Made by a program: the position numbers and the translations under genes
Assembly: GCA_002779665.1 (NCBI GenBank)
Contig: PEVZ01000024.1
Coordinates: forward strand, 5,279-12,703
Origin: Candidatus Roizmanbacteria bacterium CG06_land_8_20_14_3_00_34_14
Lineage (GTDB): Bacteria; Patescibacteriota; Microgenomatia; UBA1406; GWC2-37-13
Direction of reading: 5' to 3'
Length of the DNA: 7,425 bases
The notes under the pieces: model-generated
What the model was told of the DNA's origin: nothing
Databases searched by the model: none
The model's input: the letters and a program-made list of their open reading frames with translations, nothing else
Part shown: piece after piece, positions 5,405 through 7,425 of the stretch
Numbering within the stretch: position 1 is the stretch's first letter
How the letters are laid out: each line of letters opens with the position of its first letter

Positions 5405-5458
5405 CAAATTATACGAATGCTAACAACGATTGTCAATACCCAAAAATCATCACGTCAA

Positions 5459-6304
5459 ATGAACTTACCCTTAGTCTCCGTCATCATCCCCACCCGCAAC
5501 AGCGCCCAGTTCCTCGACGCCTGTCTTTCTTCAATCAAAAATCAGACATATAAAAATATTGAGATTATTGTGGTAGATAATAACTCCACTGATAAAACAA
5601 AAATTATTGCAAAAAAATATGTAAATAAACTTTTTAAGTTACAAAATAACAGGATTTTTGCAAACCGTTTTTCAGCTACATACCAGCGAAATTTGGGAAT
5701 TAAAAAATCTACGGGAAAAATTGTTTACTATTTCGATGCTGACATGGTTATGCAAAACGATGTAATTAAAGAATGTGTTGATCTTATACAAAACCACAAA
5801 GTTGACGGAGTAATTATTCCTGAAGATTCTTTTGGAACAACCTTTTGGGCTAAATGTAAGCAATTAGAAAGAAGATGCTATTGGGGTGATAATAATATAG
5901 AGGCACCCAGATGTTTTAATAAAAGTATATGGACAAAAGTCGGGGGTTTAGATGAAAATATTGCTGGCGGTGGTGATGATTGGGATCTACATGAAAAATT
6001 AAAAGATCACAATTCTAAAGTAGCGAGAACAGATTCTGTTGTCTTACATAATGAAGGTAATTTAACACTTGCAAAGCTTGTTAAAAAAAGATTTTTGTAT
6101 GGCAAAGATACTTTGAAATATATTAAAAAACGTAAAAATACTGCTATTTTTCAATATTTTCCTATCAGGATTGGTTTTTTAACACATTGGTATCTTTTTG
6201 CAATACACCCACTAATTGGGTTAGGAACAATTTACATGAGACTTGTAGAATATATAGCAGGAGCATGTGGAATAATTTATAATAAGTTTAATAAAAATGG
6301 ATAA
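5459..6304 (+). CDS. GT2-family glycosyltransferase with hydrophobic C-terminus
   Basis: A GT-A fold glycosyltransferase, 281 residues from the chosen ATG. The fold begins at once with VSVIIPTRN, followed by NIEIIVVDNNSTD, a RNLGIKKSTG helix, and the metal-binding DAD (about residues 93-95) in YYFDADM. GGGDDWDLHEKL (about 170-181) supplies the catalytic acidic motif typical of EDxD-type GT2 enzymes. The C-terminal 45 residues are hydrophobic (HWYLFAIHPLIGLGTIYM) and probably anchor it in the membrane. An ATG at 5417 would add 14 residues (MLTTIVNTQK...), but these lie before the domain and run toward the hairpin region, so 5459 is preferred. Neither start has a Shine-Dalgarno. The first 70 bases are about 57% GC, then composition drops steeply. 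It overlaps the epimerase gene by 8 bases. Confidence 0.87.
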   Translation: MNLPLVSVIIPTRNSAQFLDACLSSIKNQTYKNIEIIVVDNNSTDKTKIIAKKYVNKLFKLQNNRIFANRFSATYQRNLGIKKSTGKIVYYFDADMVMQNDVIKECVDLIQNHKVDGVIIPEDSFGTTFWAKCKQLERRCYWGDNNIEAPRCFNKSIWTKVGGLDENIAGGGDDWDLHEKLKDHNSKVARTDSVVLHNEGNLTLAKLVKKRFLYGKDTLKYIKKRKNTAIFQYFPIRIGFLTHWYLFAIHPLIGLGTIYMRLVEYIAGACGIIYNKFNKNG

Positions 6305-7163
6305 ATATTTTTGGAAAGATAAAATAGTTGCAGTGACAGGAGGTTCTGGATTTATCGGGTCTCATTTTGTTGAAGAATTGGCAAATGCCGGTTCGAAAGT
6401 TAAATGTTTATATTCAAATAATAATTCAAATTTAAAATATTTAAAAAATATAAGAAAAAAAATTGAATTTATTGAAATAGACCTTTTAAATCAAAAAGAA
6501 TTATTAAACGTTTGTAAAAACGTTAATACTTTAATTAATTGTGCAGCTAAGGATGGTAATTCCGAATACAAAATTAAAAATGCTGCTACGATATTAGATA
6601 CAAATATCCGGATTGTTTCAAATATTTTGAATACCTCATTAAAAAATAATATAATAAATACCGTATTAGTAAGCTCAGCCGAAATATATCCGTTAACTTC
6701 CGTAAGCCCAATAAAAGAAAGTGATGATTATACAACTAAATTTGACAATTTAGAAAATGGTTATGTTTTATCAAAGCGTTACTCAGAAATAATGGGAAAA
6801 ATGTATAGTAAACAGTACAAAATTAATATATTTTTTCCAAGACCAACAAATACATACGGTGAAAGAGATAAGTTTGATAATAACAATCGAGTGATACCAA
6901 TGTTAATAAAAAAAATTATAAATAAAGAAGAAATCGAAATTTGGGGTGATGGAAAACAAGAAAGATCCTTCATATACGTAAAAGATCTTGTATGGGGTGT
7001 ATTAAACATGATTGAAAAAAATAAATACAAATTTCTTAACATTTCTACTAACCAAAGTATTACTATTAATAAACTGGCTTTATTAATTTCCGAAATAGTA
7101 GGAAATAAAGCTAAAGTACATTACAAATTGAATAAAACAGCTGGACTAAAAAAAGATCATTAG
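6297..7163 (+). CDS. NAD-dependent sugar epimerase/dehydratase, frameshifted near C-terminus
   Basis: An extended short-chain dehydrogenase/reductase acting on nucleotide sugars (epimerase or dehydratase of the GalE/RmlB type). The Rossmann motif is TGGSGFIG (14-21), NCAA (81-84) follows, the active site is VSSAEIY (125-131) with Y156-x3-K160 in GYVLSK, and RPTNTYGE (182-189) and WGDGKQERSFIYVKD (216-230) close the substrate pocket. All catalytic residues are present. The frame stops early at TAG (7161-7163), giving 288 residues, but the next frame continues with the family's typical C-terminal tail to 7261. The break is at seven A (7148-7154); one more A would restore a product of about 321 residues, a normal length. 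With the aminotransferase that follows, it probably makes an amino- or deoxy-sugar nucleotide; the exact sugar is unknown. Confidence 0.87.
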   Translation: MDKYFWKDKIVAVTGGSGFIGSHFVEELANAGSKVKCLYSNNNSNLKYLKNIRKKIEFIEIDLLNQKELLNVCKNVNTLINCAAKDGNSEYKIKNAATILDTNIRIVSNILNTSLKNNIINTVLVSSAEIYPLTSVSPIKESDDYTTKFDNLENGYVLSKRYSEIMGKMYSKQYKINIFFPRPTNTYGERDKFDNNNRVIPMLIKKIINKEEIEIWGDGKQERSFIYVKDLVWGVLNMIEKNKYKFLNISTNQSITINKLALLISEIVGNKAKVHYKLNKTAGLKKDH

Positions 7164-7261
7164 ATATAGATAATTTTAAATCTATTATTAATTTCGATTT
7201 AAAAGATATAGAATATGGTTTATCAAAAACTATTGAATGGTATAAAAAAAATATTAGTTAA
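7154..7261 (+). pseudogene. Out-of-frame C-terminal tail of the epimerase
   Basis: In the frame one base off from the epimerase, these bases read RSLDIDNFKSIINFD, then LKDIEYGLSKTIEWYKKNIS and a TAA at 7259-7261. This matches the usual end of nucleotide-sugar epimerases (R-LD-x-K, then the G-L-x-x-TI-x-W-Y helix). It directly continues the interrupted gene after the A7 run at 7148-7154. The tail is free of further damage, which argues for a recent indel, a sequencing error, or a slippage site rather than old decay. The next gene starts 12 bases after its stop. Confidence 0.82.
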
Positions 7262-7273
7262 ATCAATTCATAT

Positions 7274-7425
7274 ATGATTAAATTAATTAAATCCACATTT
7301 TACGAGGAGAAAAAAACTAAGAGTGCTTTAACAAATTTTATCAATAAGGCAAAAATATTAAGTTTTGGACCTGAATGTATGAAGTTTGAAGAAAAATTTT
7401 CTCAATATCAAAAACGAAAATACAC
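7274..7425 (+). CDS. DegT/DnrJ/EryC1-type sugar aminotransferase, N-terminal part
   Basis: The first 50 codons of a PLP-dependent aminotransferase of the DegT/DnrJ/EryC1/StrS family, cut by the window edge. IKLIKSTFYEEKKTKSALTN, then FINKAKILSFGPECMKFEEKF and SQYQKRKYT match the N-terminus of the subgroup that begins with an I-x-L-x-KSTFY motif and runs into the cofactor-binding NSGSSAN region, which lies outside this window. Such enzymes transfer an amino group to a 3- or 4-keto sugar nucleotide (some relatives are PMP-dependent dehydratases instead). It starts 12 bases after the restored epimerase stop, which supports one operon supplying a modified sugar to the glycosyltransferases. The start has no Shine-Dalgarno. 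The active-site lysine cannot be checked. Confidence 0.8.
   Translation, partial: MIKLIKSTFYEEKKTKSALTNFINKAKILSFGPECMKFEEKFSQYQKRKY

Noticed and set aside
5338..5553. A 71-residue plus-strand open frame spanning the DUF3800 end, the hairpin and the start of the next GT2.
   Set aside because: It crosses two real genes in a different frame, has no recognisable domain, and its proline/arginine/histidine-rich half is the shadow of the GC-rich GT2 start.
1..7425. CRISPR array, tRNA or rRNA genes, transposase or integrase.
   Set aside because: No regularly spaced repeats with unique spacers, no cloverleaf or rRNA-like segment, and no DDE, serine or tyrosine recombinase motifs were found in any open frame read.

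Overview
This AT-rich window reads as part of a cell-surface polysaccharide (glycan) gene cluster that has been repeatedly invaded by small toxin-antitoxin or defence-type gene sets. The base composition, tightly packed genes, near absence of Shine-Dalgarno sequences and the style of the glycosyltransferases suggest an uncultivated bacterium of the Candidate Phyla Radiation / Patescibacteria, perhaps Microgenomates. That placement is an inference from resemblance, not a search result. The reading frames are consistent with the ordinary bacterial code, with TAA, TAG and TGA all apparently used as stops.

Layout: (1) 1-357, minus strand, is a decayed family-2 glycosyltransferase (GT2) running off the left edge. 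It has an apparent frameshift and two different tandem repeats inside it. (2) 400-1801, plus strand, is an AbiEi/AbiEii type IV toxin-antitoxin pair with a strong promoter and a perfect inverted repeat that could be its operator. (3) 1803-2552 is a DPM1-like GT2, starting one base after the AbiEii stop codon. (4) 2553-2709 holds a strong palindrome and a promoter placed so close to the start codon that the transcript may be leaderless. (5) 2710-3395 is a HEPN/MNT toxin-antitoxin pair. (6) 3409-3481 is a second, diverged copy of the last 57+ bases of the GT2 in (3), placed directly before (7) a GT4 glycosyltransferase at 3482-4582. (8) 4608-5354 is a DUF3800 protein, followed by a hairpin-bearing intergenic region. 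(9) 5459-6304 is another GT2, overlapped by (10) an NAD-dependent sugar epimerase from 6297 whose last 36 codons are in another frame, and (11) the start of a DegT/DnrJ-type sugar aminotransferase that runs off the right edge.

Together, the epimerase and aminotransferase would make an amino- or deoxy-sugar nucleotide, and the GT2/GT4 enzymes would attach sugars to a lipid-linked or surface glycan. AbiE, HEPN/MNT and DUF3800 are unrelated to glycan synthesis, and each sits in a junction between glycosyltransferase genes. The most informative structure is the duplicated GT2 3' end on either side of HEPN/MNT: it suggests the pair arrived as a roughly 930-bp segment that left the gene end intact, and that recombination between the copies could remove it and restore a GT2-GT4 junction.
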